Shown here: piece after piece, positions 1 through 8,907 of the stretch
How the letters are laid out: every line of letters starts with the position of its first letter
Numbering within the stretch: position 1 is the stretch's first letter
Assembly: GCA_965214475.1 (NCBI GenBank)
Contig: OZ243953.1
Location: 3,224,001 to 3,288,000, forward strand
DNA from: SIRX01 sp965214475
GTDB taxonomy: Bacteria > Actinomycetota > Rubrobacteria > Rubrobacterales > Rubrobacteraceae
Direction of reading: 5' to 3'
DNA length: 64,000 nucleotides
Notes under the pieces: model-generated
Seen by the model: the letters and a program-made list of their open reading frames with translations, nothing else
What the model was told of the DNA's origin: nothing
Database searches by the model: none
Program-made: the position numbers and the translations under genes

Positions 1-252
1 TTCACCGAGGAGGGCTTCCGCACCATCAACGACGCCCGCTTTGTGGCCGACTTGCTCTGGGACGAGTGGGGCAGAGAGTTGGAGGAAGTTGGGATGAACT
101 ACGAAAGGCTCCTGGAGATTTCCCGGGGCTATACCAATGAGCTTCGGCTCTGGGTGGTCGGTGAGCGTCCGTGGGATCATTGTGTCGCCGGACTCGCCGG
201 GCGGATTACGAGGCGACTGCCAAAAAACGAAGCAATTTTAACGGAGGTTTAG
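1..252 (+). CDS. C-terminal part of an unrecognised protein (partial)
   Basis: The reading frame is open from base 1 and ends at 252, so the start lies left of the window; 83 residues are visible. The fragment is acidic in its first half, with an aromatic-rich stretch (WDEWGRELEEVG) and a basic tail. There is no membrane segment or motif I recognise. It ends three bases before the GTG of sat, and the sat ribosome binding site lies inside its last codons, so the two are probably cotranscribed. Function unknown. Confidence 0.55.
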   Translation, partial: FTEEGFRTINDARFVADLLWDEWGRELEEVGMNYERLLEISRGYTNELRLWVVGERPWDHCVAGLAGRITRRLPKNEAILTEV

Positions 253-255
253 CCG

Positions 256-1473
256 GTGACGATCAGAACAGAGTACGTCGGGATAGAGCCGCACGGCGGC
301 GAACTAGTAGACCGAAGAGCCCCGAAAGACGAGCGAGAAGAGCTGAAACGGCAAGCAGCAGAGCTAAACCAAGTTACACTCGGACCGCGTGCCCTCTCCG
401 ACCTGGAGATGATCTCTACTGGTGTCTTCTCACCTCTTACCGGCTTCATGGGCCGCGAGGACTACGAAGGCGTCGTGGACAACATGCACCTCGCCAGTGG
501 CTTCGTCTGGAGCCTGCCCATAACGCTCTCAGTAACCGAGGACGAGGCAGCTTCCATAAACGAGGGCGACGAAGTGGCGCTTGTAGACGGTGATGACCGG
601 ATCGTGGCTACCATGACCGTTGAAGACAGCTACACCTACGACAAGCAGCACGAGGCCCAGCAGGTCTACCGCACCACTGAGGAAGAGCATCCTGGCGTCG
701 CGGCGCTGTACCGGCAGGGCGACGTTCTGTTCGGCGGCCCCGTTACGTTGCTAGAAGAAGAGCCGAACCACCGGCCATTCCCTGGCTACTACTACGAGCC
801 GGCGGAGCTGCGGGCCGCTTTTGCGGAGAAAGGTTGGAAGAAGGTCGTCGGCTTCCAGACGCGGAACCCGGTCCACCGGGCGCACGAGTACATCCAGAAG
901 AGTGCCCTTGAGACCGTAGACGGCTTGCTGCTGAACCCGCTCGTCGGCGAGACCAAGTCTGATGACATCTCGGCGGCGGTGCGGATGAAGTCCTACGAGA
1001 CGATCCTGGACCGCTACTATCCGCAGGACCGGACGACGCTTGCGGTTTTCCCAGCGGCCATGCGCTATGCGGGTCCGAGGGAGGCCGTGTTTCACGCCAT
1101 GTGCCGCAAGAACTATGGCTGCACGCACTTCATCGTGGGCCGGGATCACGCGGGTGTCGGTAGCTACTATGGCACCTATGACGCCCAGCACATCTTCGAG
1201 GAGTTCGAGCCGGACGAGTTGGGCATAACGCCGCTCATGTTCGAGCATTCTTTCTTCTGTCTCAACTGCGAGGGCATGGCGACCACAAAGACCTGCCCGC
1301 ATGGCAAAGAGGGACACGTATTCCTCTCCGGGACTAAAGTGCGTGAGATGCTCGCCAACGGTGAGTACCCGCCGCCGGAGTTCTCCCGTCCCGAGGTCGT
1401 AAAGGTGCTAATAGACGGACTGCGGGACGAAGAAAAAACTGTCAACCAGCCTCGGGTATACGAGGAAAAGTAA
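256..1473 (+). CDS. sat: sulfate adenylyltransferase (ATP sulfurylase)
   Basis: Makes adenosine 5'-phosphosulfate and pyrophosphate from ATP and sulfate, the first step of sulfate assimilation, in the cytosol. The 405-residue length fits the homo-oligomeric single-chain family. The nucleotide-binding motif QTRNPVHRAH is at residues 201-210 and the second conserved motif GRDHAG at 295-300. A cysteine cluster (C335, C338, C347) near the C terminus matches the zinc-binding insert seen in many bacterial and archaeal members. The GTG start is preceded by GGAGGT at the right distance. cysC follows after 24 bases and a TauE-type transporter overlaps cysC, giving a sulfate uptake and activation operon. 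Not the CysND type. Confidence 0.95.
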   Translation: MTIRTEYVGIEPHGGELVDRRAPKDEREELKRQAAELNQVTLGPRALSDLEMISTGVFSPLTGFMGREDYEGVVDNMHLASGFVWSLPITLSVTEDEAASINEGDEVALVDGDDRIVATMTVEDSYTYDKQHEAQQVYRTTEEEHPGVAALYRQGDVLFGGPVTLLEEEPNHRPFPGYYYEPAELRAAFAEKGWKKVVGFQTRNPVHRAHEYIQKSALETVDGLLLNPLVGETKSDDISAAVRMKSYETILDRYYPQDRTTLAVFPAAMRYAGPREAVFHAMCRKNYGCTHFIVGRDHAGVGSYYGTYDAQHIFEEFEPDELGITPLMFEHSFFCLNCEGMATTKTCPHGKEGHVFLSGTKVREMLANGEYPPPEFSRPEVVKVLIDGLRDEEKTVNQPRVYEEK

Positions 1474-1497
1474 ACTAGCCAGTCAAAGGAGATTGTT

Positions 1498-2088
1498 ATG
1501 AACGATGGAAACAGGTACGGACGCGGCTTCACACTGTGGTTCACCGGGCTTTCGGGTGCCGGCAAGACGACCATAGCGGAGATAGTAGAGCGGGATCTCC
1601 GCGAGCGCTTCGGTAAGATAGAGGTGCTGGACGGCGATATCGTGCGCACCAACCTCTCGAAGGGCCTGACCTTCTCGCGCGAAGACCGGAACATCAACGT
1701 GCTCCGCATAGGATTTGTGGCGAACCTGCTCACCCGCAACGGCGCCGGTGTAATCGTCAGCGCCATCTCGCCCTACAAGGAAGCTCGTGACGAAGTGCGT
1801 CGCGACATCGGTGAAGACTTCCTGGAAGTATTCGTAGACGCCCCGCTAGACGTGTGTGCCGACCGGGACGTAAAAGGACTCTACAAGAAGGCGTTCGCCG
1901 GGGAGATCAAAGAATTCACCGGTGTCTCGGATCCCTACGAGGCCCCGGCTGCCCCGGAGCTTCACATAAAGACCGACGAAGAAGAGCCCCAGGACAGTGC
2001 CCGCAGGGTTGTCGGCAAGCTCGAAGAGCTCGGCTACCTGTGGCCGGTTGAGGAGTACAGCTCCGCTGAGGGACGCAACCGCGCGTGA
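1498..2088 (+). CDS. cysC: adenylylsulfate kinase
   Basis: Phosphorylates APS to PAPS, the second step of sulfate activation. The P-loop GLSGAGKT is at residues 17-24, followed by the DGD motif (LDGDIVR) and a FSREDRNIN motif, both typical of APS kinases. The 196-residue length is normal. The ATG is preceded by AAAGGAG. The gene lies directly behind sat, and its stop codon overlaps the GTG of the transporter gene by four bases, indicating translational coupling. Confidence 0.95.
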   Translation: MNDGNRYGRGFTLWFTGLSGAGKTTIAEIVERDLRERFGKIEVLDGDIVRTNLSKGLTFSREDRNINVLRIGFVANLLTRNGAGVIVSAISPYKEARDEVRRDIGEDFLEVFVDAPLDVCADRDVKGLYKKAFAGEIKEFTGVSDPYEAPAAPELHIKTDEEEPQDSARRVVGKLEELGYLWPVEEYSSAEGRNRA

Positions 2089-2882
2089 GCATCGAGGCCG
2101 CCCTCTTCGGCCTGTTGGTCGGTTTTCTGGTCGGCCTCACGGGTGTTGGGGGCGGTTCCCTCATGACGCCGTTTTTGGTGACGGTCATGGGGATTCCGGC
2201 CCCCACCGCCATCGGCACGGACATGGTCTACGCCACGGTGACGAAGCTCACCGGCTCCTGGCAGCACTATAGGCAGCGCTCCATAAACCTCGAAGTAGCT
2301 CTGTTTCTCGGGATAGGAAGTATTCCGGCGAGTCTGTTGGGGGTGCTAACGCTCGAGTGGATCAAAGACTCCTTCGACTCCGGGCGTGTAGACGCCATTA
2401 TGATCACGGTGATCGCCATAACGCTCGTGGTGGTCGGAGGTTCCCTGATCTTCCGCACCTTCATGCCCGAACGGTGGACCGAACGCAAGCAGCACCGGTG
2501 GGACGGCACAAGCCGTATGACCTTAAAAAGGCGAATATTCACGATAGTCTTCGGGGCTTTCGGAGGGTACCTGGTAGGCCTTACCTCCATAGGTAGCGGG
2601 TCCATCATGGCGGTCATACTGCTGTTGCTATATCCGCTAAGTCCGGCGGTCATAGTAGGGACTGATATAGCACACGCTACGGTGCTGTCTTTGGTAACGG
2701 GACTGGCGCACATGACGCAGGGTAACGTGGACTTCGGATTGGTTGGGACGTTGCTGCTGGGTAGTATACCGGGGGTTCTGATCGGAAGCCGGGTAGCACC
2801 GTGGTTGCCGGGACGTCCCCTGAAGATCGTGCTCTCCGTAATGCTAATCTTTGTCGGCACGACGCTGCTGATTACTCACTAG
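2085..2882 (+). CDS. TauE/SafE-family membrane transporter
   Basis: Polytopic membrane protein of 265 residues with the glycine-rich family repeat: GLTGVGGGSLMTP near the N terminus and a second copy, GLTSIGSGSIM, in the middle, reflecting the internal duplication of the TauE/SafE fold. Members move sulfite, sulfate or organosulfonates. The GTG start overlaps the cysC stop, so sulfate import or sulfite export linked to the assimilation operon is the best inference. The substrate cannot be read from the sequence. Confidence 0.85.
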   Translation: MSIEAALFGLLVGFLVGLTGVGGGSLMTPFLVTVMGIPAPTAIGTDMVYATVTKLTGSWQHYRQRSINLEVALFLGIGSIPASLLGVLTLEWIKDSFDSGRVDAIMITVIAITLVVVGGSLIFRTFMPERWTERKQHRWDGTSRMTLKRRIFTIVFGAFGGYLVGLTSIGSGSIMAVILLLLYPLSPAVIVGTDIAHATVLSLVTGLAHMTQGNVDFGLVGTLLLGSIPGVLIGSRVAPWLPGRPLKIVLSVMLIFVGTTLLITH

Positions 2883-2918
2883 TTTGGAAGTTTTTGTTCT
2901 TCGGGTAAGGACTAACCT

Positions 2919-3524
2919 ATGGACTTGCAAACGCTTTCGGCAATAGTCGCTCCGCTCTCCAACATCATACTGGGACTGGTCTTTGCGATCGGGTACTATC
3001 TGATCATTCGCCTCTACAAAGAGACCGTGGGGGAGATGAGGGAGGGACGCTTGTCGGGCGGACGTCCCCAGGTAATAGTTCAGGCCGAGTACAGTCACCT
3101 ACCGGAGGTTGAGATAGTCGTCCGCAACGTCGCCGGTGGTGCCGCAAAAGAGATAAAATTCGAATTCTCTCATTCTGTTGAGAGTTCGGACGGATACGTC
3201 GTTACTGACCTGCCGTATCTTCAATATGGGCTGGACTTTCTGGAGCCGGGCGGTGAGATCACCTGCTACTGGGATTCTTTGGACGAGATTATCCCCGGCT
3301 TGCGACGGCGAGGCCTCGACGAGGGCATAGTCGTGACCACGAGCTACAAGTCTCTCGGTGGTACGCCCTACACCAGCACCTGGCGGATCAACCCGCTGCT
3401 CTTCGAAGGTTACCGTGATAGTCCCCGCAAAGGCATGGAGGATCTCGTGGAAGCCGTAGAGAAGCTCCAGAAGGACGTCGAGCGGGCGTCGAATCGCGAA
3501 GGACAAGAATCCCAGAGTACCTGA
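2919..3524 (+). CDS. membrane-anchored hypothetical protein
   Basis: 201 residues. One hydrophobic segment at about residues 10-32 is followed by a basic stretch and a soluble domain with beta-rich character (QVIVQAEYSHLPEVEIVV and later strands), then a charged C-terminal helix (about 165-195) that could form a coiled coil. The layout suggests an N-terminal anchor with a cytoplasmic domain. I do not recognise the family. It lies between the sulfur genes and a queuosine-precursor transporter with its own 36-base upstream gap, so no functional link is implied. Confidence 0.7.
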   Translation: MDLQTLSAIVAPLSNIILGLVFAIGYYLIIRLYKETVGEMREGRLSGGRPQVIVQAEYSHLPEVEIVVRNVAGGAAKEIKFEFSHSVESSDGYVVTDLPYLQYGLDFLEPGGEITCYWDSLDEIIPGLRRRGLDEGIVVTTSYKSLGGTPYTSTWRINPLLFEGYRDSPRKGMEDLVEAVEKLQKDVERASNREGQESQST

Positions 3525-3534
3525 ACTCCTTGCT

Positions 3535-3580
3535 GGTGATAGCCGGGAGGAGATGTTTTACTCTGCGCGGTCCTATCACC
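3535..3580 (+). promoter_or_regulatory. inverted repeat in the leader of the queuosine-precursor transporter gene
   Basis: GGTGATAG (3535-3542) and CTATCACC (3573-3580) are perfectly complementary 8-base arms around a 30-base loop with further short complementary stretches. The right arm ends seven bases before the ATG at 3588 and would compete with ribosome access. Genes of this transporter family are often controlled by preQ1 riboswitches. I cannot match a known preQ1 class here, so this may equally be a terminator for the gene upstream or a novel leader. Confidence 0.4.
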
Positions 3581-3587
3581 TAGTGGA

Positions 3588-4307
3588 ATGAGGCGGCAAA
3601 GAGTGTCGGAGAGAAGAGAAAGCGATTCAGCGTCGTCTGGCTACTCTTACTGGTTCGTTATTATCGTAGCCCTTTTCGTGACGGCCCTGATCACGGCGAA
3701 CATCACGGCGGTCAAGCTCACTGGTCTGTTTGGACTCGTTATAGACGCGGGGACGATTATCTTCCCGATCAGCTACATCTTCGGTGACGTGCTGACTGAG
3801 GTCTACGGCTACCGGCGGGCGCGGCAGGTGATCTGGCTGGGCTTTTTCTGCAATCTGCTCGCCGTAGGAGCTATAGTTCTCGGGGGAGCGCTACCGGCGG
3901 CCGGTTTCTGGGAAGGCCAGCAAGCCTACGAGACCATCCTGGGTTACGCCCCGCGTCTGCTCTTTGCCTCGTTTTGCGCCTACCTCGTGGGTGAGTTCGC
4001 AAACTCCTACGTTCTGGCGAAGATGAAGATTGCTACCAACGGCCGCTGGCTCTGGAGCCGCACCATCGGCTCTACCCTAGTCGGACAAGGCCTCGACTCC
4101 CTAGTCTTCGTAATACTCGCTTTCTCCGGCACGGTTCCTACGGGAGCTTTGATCGGGATCATCATAGTCAACTGGCTCTTCAAGAGTGCCTACGAAGCCG
4201 TCGCCACACCGCTCACCTATCTGATAGTCAACTTTCTCAAACGCCGGGAGGGCTTAGACGTGTACGATCGCGACACCAGTTTTAATCCGTTCTTGGTAAC
4301 GAAGTAA
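3588..4307 (+). CDS. queuosine precursor transporter (YhhQ/VUT family)
   Basis: 239-residue inner-membrane protein with about six hydrophobic segments. Family hallmarks include the early ANITAVKLTGLFGL segment, FPISYIFGDVLTEVYGY and, later, LVGEFANSYVLAKMK. Members import preQ0/preQ1 or queuine for tRNA modification. The ATG at 3588 has only a weak Shine-Dalgarno, and the leader holds an 8-bp hairpin that may regulate it. The next gene begins seven bases after the stop on the same strand, so some readthrough is likely. Confidence 0.85.
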   Translation: MRRQRVSERRESDSASSGYSYWFVIIVALFVTALITANITAVKLTGLFGLVIDAGTIIFPISYIFGDVLTEVYGYRRARQVIWLGFFCNLLAVGAIVLGGALPAAGFWEGQQAYETILGYAPRLLFASFCAYLVGEFANSYVLAKMKIATNGRWLWSRTIGSTLVGQGLDSLVFVILAFSGTVPTGALIGIIIVNWLFKSAYEAVATPLTYLIVNFLKRREGLDVYDRDTSFNPFLVTK

Positions 4308-4313
4308 CCGTCG

Positions 4314-5375
4314 ATGAAACCCGACCTGGAAATTCTCAGCCCCGATGATACGGTTTTTCTCGTGCGTCAGCGGGTCGCGCGGCTCGCCACCGCTGACGCC
4401 ACGGGCGAACCCCACTCGGTCCCGGTCTGCTTCGCTTACACGCCGGGCGCCATCTACATAGCCTTGGATGAGAAGTCCAAGAACGTACCCCCGACCGGCC
4501 TCAAGCGCGTCCGAAATATCCTGGAGAACCCGAAAGTAGCCTTGGTCGCCGATCATTATTCCGAGGACTGGGACCTGCTGGCCTTCGTGATGGTACGCGG
4601 CTCGGCGGAGCTAGTAGAGGCCGGGGCGGACGAACACGCCGTTGCCATCCGGCTTTTGCGGGGGAAGTACCAGCAATACGAGCAGATGAAGATAAACGAG
4701 ACCCCGGTCATTGCAATTCGCCCCGAGAAAATCGCTTCCTGGGGCGCTCTCGGTGCACAAGATGCGAGTCAGAGCGTGCTGGAGGTGATCCTGGGCCGAC
4801 GTTCGGTGCGACGTTATCTCGACAAAGAGGTGCCCGAGGATTATGTAGACCAAGTTCTGGAAGCCGCCCGTTGGGCACCCTCGCCGCATGGCCGTCAGCC
4901 CTGGCGTTTCGCGATGGTTACGAAGGATGTGACCAAGAACCGGCTCGCCAAAGCCATGGGTGAGGAGTGGCGCTCGAACCTCCAGATGGATGGGCAAGAG
5001 CCAGAGGTAGTCGAAAAACGCCTCGAAGGATCTCGGCGACGCCTGCTCGAAGCGCCGGTTCTCGTACTGCTGTGTCTCTACCTGAAGGACTTGGACGAAT
5101 ATCCCGACACTGTACGGCAGCAGGACGAGACCACGATGGCTATACAAAGCCTCGGGGCGGCGGCCCAGAACATGCTCTTGGCCGCCTACGAGCTTGGGCT
5201 GGACGCCGGTTGGATGTGCGCCCCGCTCTTCTGTCCCGAAAAAGTGGTCGAGGCGCTGGGATTGGACCCGAAGCTCGTCCCGCACGCCTTACTTACGATA
5301 GGCTATGCGGAAGGAGACCCACCCAAACGTCGTGGCCGGAAGTCCCTCGACGAGCTGGTCGTTTACCGTGATTAG
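4314..5375 (+). CDS. PPOX-class F420-type flavoprotein fused to a nitroreductase domain
   Basis: 353 residues with two domains. Residues 1-145 form a split-barrel PPOX domain (RVARLATADATGEPHSVPVC) of the kind that uses F420 or FMN in actinobacteria. Residues 155-353 form an FMN nitroreductase domain (RRSVRRY at 162-168, then ARWAPSPHGRQPW). The C-terminal domain resembles the nitroreductase half of FbiB, which reduces dehydro-F420-0 in F420 synthesis. fbiC lies about 4.6 kb away on the opposite strand, which supports an F420 role. The exact reaction is an inference; a general F420H2- or FMN-dependent reductase is the alternative. The ATG follows the transporter stop by seven bases. Confidence 0.75.
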   Translation: MKPDLEILSPDDTVFLVRQRVARLATADATGEPHSVPVCFAYTPGAIYIALDEKSKNVPPTGLKRVRNILENPKVALVADHYSEDWDLLAFVMVRGSAELVEAGADEHAVAIRLLRGKYQQYEQMKINETPVIAIRPEKIASWGALGAQDASQSVLEVILGRRSVRRYLDKEVPEDYVDQVLEAARWAPSPHGRQPWRFAMVTKDVTKNRLAKAMGEEWRSNLQMDGQEPEVVEKRLEGSRRRLLEAPVLVLLCLYLKDLDEYPDTVRQQDETTMAIQSLGAAAQNMLLAAYELGLDAGWMCAPLFCPEKVVEALGLDPKLVPHALLTIGYAEGDPPKRRGRKSLDELVVYRD

Positions 5376-5391
5376 CGACGCTTGTTCATCT

Positions 5392-6024
5392 TTACAGTCG
5401 CAGAATGCCGCGTTCCAGGGCGACGGTTACGGCGGCGGTGCGGTCCCCCACCTCTAGTTTCTTGAAGATGTGGATCAGGTGCGTCTTGATCGTGGCCTCG
5501 CTTACGTGAAGGCTGTGCGCGATCTCTTTGTTGCTCAACCCCCGGCGCACGAAGCCTAGCACTTCGATCTCGCGGTGGCTGAGCGTATCCCGGCGCGGTT
5601 CCCGAATGCGCCGCATCAGCCTGTCCGCTACGGCGGGGGCGAACAACACTTTGCCCTGTGAAGCGGCGCGGACGGCCTCGTAGAGCTCTTCCCGGGGCGC
5701 GTCTTTGAGCAGGTAGCCGGTAGCGCCGGCTTCGACGGCCCGCAAGATGTCCGCGTCAGTGTCATACGTGGTGAGCACGAGGACCTGCATCTCCGGATGC
5801 CGGGCTTTGATCTCCCCGGTGGCGGCGACACCGTCCATCAACGGCATCCGAAGGTCCATGAGTATTACGTCCGGTTTCAGACGGCCCGCCAACCTTACAG
5901 CCTCCGCGCCATCGTCGGCTTCTCCGACGACCTCGAAGTCCGGTTGCCGGGAGAGCATACCTTCGAGTCCGGCGCGTACCACCGGATGATCGTCGGTTAT
6001 CATCAGCCGGATGACTTCTTTCAT
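5392..6024 (-). CDS. NarL/LuxR-family response regulator
   Basis: 210 residues. The receiver domain has the acidic pair DD11-12, phospho-acceptor D57 (VILMDLRMP) and a conserved Lys in YLLKDAP. A LuxR-type helix-turn-helix follows at about residues 143-205 (TLSHREIEVL, then SNKEIAHSLHVSEATIKTH). It is the last gene of a minus-strand operon, and its ATG overlaps the stop of the histidine kinase gene by four bases, so the pair is coupled. The target is likely the ABC operon upstream of it. It converges with the PPOX fusion gene, 16 bases apart. Confidence 0.92.
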   Translation of the reverse strand: MKEVIRLMITDDHPVVRAGLEGMLSRQPDFEVVGEADDGAEAVRLAGRLKPDVILMDLRMPLMDGVAATGEIKARHPEMQVLVLTTYDTDADILRAVEAGATGYLLKDAPREELYEAVRAASQGKVLFAPAVADRLMRRIREPRRDTLSHREIEVLGFVRRGLSNKEIAHSLHVSEATIKTHLIHIFKKLEVGDRTAAVTVALERGILRL

Positions 6025-7277
6025 GTACGGTTCTCCGGGCTCTGGACCATCTCCGTCCGCGCCTCCAACGGTACTTGAACGGCGAGGGTAGTTCCTTCTC
6101 CCGGCGTGCTCTCGACGAGTAGTCGTCCTCCGAGTTGTTCTACACGCTCGCGCATAACCTGAAGGCCGAAACCTCCCTCCGAACCATTGGTGGTTGTGTT
6201 GGGGTCGAAGCCCGCACCGTCGTCCTGTACGTCCAGCGCGACGAGGTCTTCCAAGTACGAGAGAGTGAGCATTGCTTGCCGGGCACCGGCATGTTTACGG
6301 ACGTTTGAGAGAGCTTCTTGCGTGACCCGCAGCAAAGTGACCTGCAGCTCCTGCGGAAGGTGCTCGTAGTCGCCGATCGTCTCGACGTTCGCGGAGATTC
6401 CGGTCTCCTCCGACCAGCGAGTCGAGACTCGCTCCAGGGCTTCCGGCAGCGATGAAGTCTCTAGTATTTCGGGCCTTAGCGCCGCTACCAGCCTGCGGGC
6501 TTCCACCAGGTTGTCCCGGGCCGCGCGTTTTGCCCGTTCGATGTGGTGCTCCACGGGCTTTGTTCCTGGAGGGAGTTCCTCCTCAGCCACCTCCAGATGG
6601 GTCACGATGCTGATAAAACCTTGCGCCAGAGTATCGTGGATCTCACGGGCCAGGCGGCTTCTTTCCTCCAACATGCCAGCCCGACGCTCCTCGGCGGCCA
6701 GCTCTTTGCGGGTGGCTTCCAGCTTCTCGATCAGGCGTTGACGCTCCCGGCTCTGGTTGATGATCGAATCTATCCACAGGCCGAAGAACGAGCCGAAAAG
6801 TATAGAAAAGATCCCGGCGAACACCCAGGCAAACCCGGAGCCGGGTTCCTGTACGAGCCCGCGCCCTACAATCAGGGCGGTCAGCACAACGGAGCACGGA
6901 ATAGCCCAGCGTATCGGCAGCAAACTGTAGAACTGCGAGAACAAGACGAAGAGGAGGATGTGGAAGACGGGGTGGAGGTAGGTGAGAACGACCCACAGCG
7001 CCACCGCGCCCGCCGCGTAGATTAGACCCCTCGGCACCCGTTCGGAGAAGCCCGTCCGTATAACCATGACCCAATACCAGCCGCCGAAGATGACGGATAG
7101 CGAGACAATCGCCAACTGAGACCTTCCGTACAGCCCCATATCGGCCAGGCTCGATACGAGCGACAGCAACAGTAGAACGTAGAAGATCGCGTGCCACACC
7201 CACGCCCACCGTTCCCAGGCGTGCCCCGCTCCGCTAAAAGCTCCGAGACTAGAGAATACGCTCTTCAAGAGCTTCAT
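6021..7277 (-). CDS. membrane sensor histidine kinase (HisKA_3 type)
   Basis: 418 residues. About five membrane helices lie in the first 175 residues with almost no extracytoplasmic domain. A coiled linker (about 178-205) leads to the dimerisation helix with the phosphorylated H214 in REIHDTLAQGF and a C-terminal ATPase domain (DVQDDGAGFDP). The architecture matches intramembrane-sensing NarX/LiaS/DesK kinases that often work with ABC transporters. It partners the response regulator that overlaps it. The start has a poor Shine-Dalgarno. Confidence 0.9.
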   Translation of the reverse strand: MKLLKSVFSSLGAFSGAGHAWERWAWVWHAIFYVLLLLSLVSSLADMGLYGRSQLAIVSLSVIFGGWYWVMVIRTGFSERVPRGLIYAAGAVALWVVLTYLHPVFHILLFVLFSQFYSLLPIRWAIPCSVVLTALIVGRGLVQEPGSGFAWVFAGIFSILFGSFFGLWIDSIINQSRERQRLIEKLEATRKELAAEERRAGMLEERSRLAREIHDTLAQGFISIVTHLEVAEEELPPGTKPVEHHIERAKRAARDNLVEARRLVAALRPEILETSSLPEALERVSTRWSEETGISANVETIGDYEHLPQELQVTLLRVTQEALSNVRKHAGARQAMLTLSYLEDLVALDVQDDGAGFDPNTTTNGSEGGFGLQVMRERVEQLGGRLLVESTPGEGTTLAVQVPLEARTEMVQSPENRT

Positions 7278-7342
7278 CAGCTACATCTTACCCTGTGGGT
7301 GGATGTCCGGTCGTGTTGCGTTCCGCATCTTTGCTGGTCTCC

Positions 7343-8083
7343 TTACTCCCATCGGAAAGTCCGGGCCGAGACGGCGACAGATACGATGAGCACCCCGAGC
7401 AGCACCGCGAGCGCCGTCAGGTTCCAGCTACCCTTTATCCACAGGTCCTGGATCAGGTTGACGACGTAGGTGAGGGGCAGGAAGTCTGAGATGCGGTGCA
7501 GCGTCTCGGGGAACATCTCCCGCGGGATGCCCGCGGCCCCGGAGAGGAAGAACATGGGGAAGAAGATCACCTGTCCCACGATCTGGGCCGTCCTTGCCGA
7601 CGACACCAGCCCGGCCAGAACGAACCCGACCGCGAAGAAGCTCAGGGTGGCGACTACGAAGGCGAGCGCCACCGATATTGGAGCTTCGGGTAGGCGCAGG
7701 TCATAGATAAAGAACGCCGTGGCGATCAATAGCGCGATACCCAGTGTCGTCATAAGGAGGTTTACGAACACCTGGGCCGCCAGTATCGTTGCAGGATGCA
7801 GCGGTGTTGCACGGAGCCGTCGCAGAATGCCCTGTTGCCGGTATCCGGCAATGGCAATTGGCAGGCCGAGAAGGGCCGTGGTCCCGATCACCATGCCCGT
7901 GTAAGCTGGGGCCATAACGTCCACTGATCGAAGATCAGGATGTCCTTGCACCGGTTCGTTACCGAAGAGAGAGGAGAAGAGCAAGAGCACCATAACCGGG
8001 AAGGCCAGCGTGAAAAAGACCGCCGCCGGCTCGCGCAGAAAGAGCTTTACCTCAACCCGCGTCATCTTATACAGAGCTTTCAT
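7343..8083 (-). CDS. ABC-2 type transporter permease
   Basis: 246 residues with six hydrophobic segments and the ABC-2 pattern: a cytoplasmic start (TRVEVKLFLREPAAVFFTLAF), then PIAIAGYRQQGILRRLRATP, a typical coupling helix. AAAGGAGG precedes the ATG. It pairs with the ATPase encoded at 8908-9834, forming an exporter of drug, lipid or peptide type. The kinase gene follows after 65 bases on the same strand. Confidence 0.88.
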   Translation of the reverse strand: MKALYKMTRVEVKLFLREPAAVFFTLAFPVMVLLLFSSLFGNEPVQGHPDLRSVDVMAPAYTGMVIGTTALLGLPIAIAGYRQQGILRRLRATPLHPATILAAQVFVNLLMTTLGIALLIATAFFIYDLRLPEAPISVALAFVVATLSFFAVGFVLAGLVSSARTAQIVGQVIFFPMFFLSGAAGIPREMFPETLHRISDFLPLTYVVNLIQDLWIKGSWNLTALAVLLGVLIVSVAVSARTFRWE

Positions 8084-8126
8084 TTGAACCTCCTTTGGAG
8101 ATTTGTTGGTGTTGTGCAGTGGCCGC

Positions 8127-8897
8127 TCACAGACTGACTCCCTGGGTGAGTACCGTAAGGCGCAGGATCGTTATCGCCGCCAACAGCGCGATACCGACCC
8201 ACGGCAGCCCGCCGTCAAATCCCTTACCTTCGACGTTCAACCGGCCCATAAAGAACCGTGCCATAGTTGCCGGCAGGCCAGCCGCAATTATTGCCAGCGC
8301 CTCGAACACGCCGTAACTGCTAAGGAGATCGGAACCGACGCTCAAGAGAAGGGCGAGCCCGGCCCCGCACACCCAGGTGAAGAAGGCGAGTTGTCGCAAC
8401 TGGGCCGCCCGGTCGCCGATGGTATTGTCGGTCAACGTAAGGAGCCGCGCGGTCAAGATATATCCCAGCAAAACGGTACCTGCAACACCGACAATGAATA
8501 CCAGGATGTACACGAACACTGGGGCGGAGGCGAGACGCAGCGCGTAGCCGATATCACCATAAGGCACGAAAGGACCCGTCATGAGGTAGCCGAAGAAGTT
8601 CTGGGCGCTGACGATGCCGAACCAGGTTCCGAACAGGTAGCCGTAACCCCGCCCGGAACGGTAGAGGACCAGGACGGCGAAGCCGCTTATCAGGCTGAAC
8701 ACGGGACCGGCGAGCGCGACCAGGATCTCACGCGTTGGGGAAAGGGTAGCATGGTTCTCGGAACCGGAGTAGACGGTCGGTTCGCCGCCGAGCGCGAGGG
8801 CGGCAAAGCCGTGCGCGAACTCGTGCAGCGTGATCTGGATAAAGAGAGCACCGACGAAAGCAACTACCGAGTTGATGAGGCGGGAGTAACGTTGCAT
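8127..8897 (-). CDS. M50-like membrane metalloprotease homologue
   Basis: 256 residues and about seven hydrophobic segments. HEFAH sits in the first membrane helix, matching the zinc-binding HExxH of site-2 proteases, and LVALAGPVFSLISGF follows as in M50 proteins. I see no clear NPDG/LDG third-ligand motif; an Asp in YGDIGYALRLA may substitute. It lies between the ABC ATPase and permease genes, with 10 and 43 bases of separation. It could process a signal or an exported peptide, or it may be a non-catalytic transporter component. Its activity is uncertain. Confidence 0.7.
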   Translation of the reverse strand: MQRYSRLINSVVAFVGALFIQITLHEFAHGFAALALGGEPTVYSGSENHATLSPTREILVALAGPVFSLISGFAVLVLYRSGRGYGYLFGTWFGIVSAQNFFGYLMTGPFVPYGDIGYALRLASAPVFVYILVFIVGVAGTVLLGYILTARLLTLTDNTIGDRAAQLRQLAFFTWVCGAGLALLLSVGSDLLSSYGVFEALAIIAAGLPATMARFFMGRLNVEGKGFDGGLPWVGIALLAAITILRLTVLTQGVSL

Positions 8898-8907
8898 AGA
8901 AGTTCCT

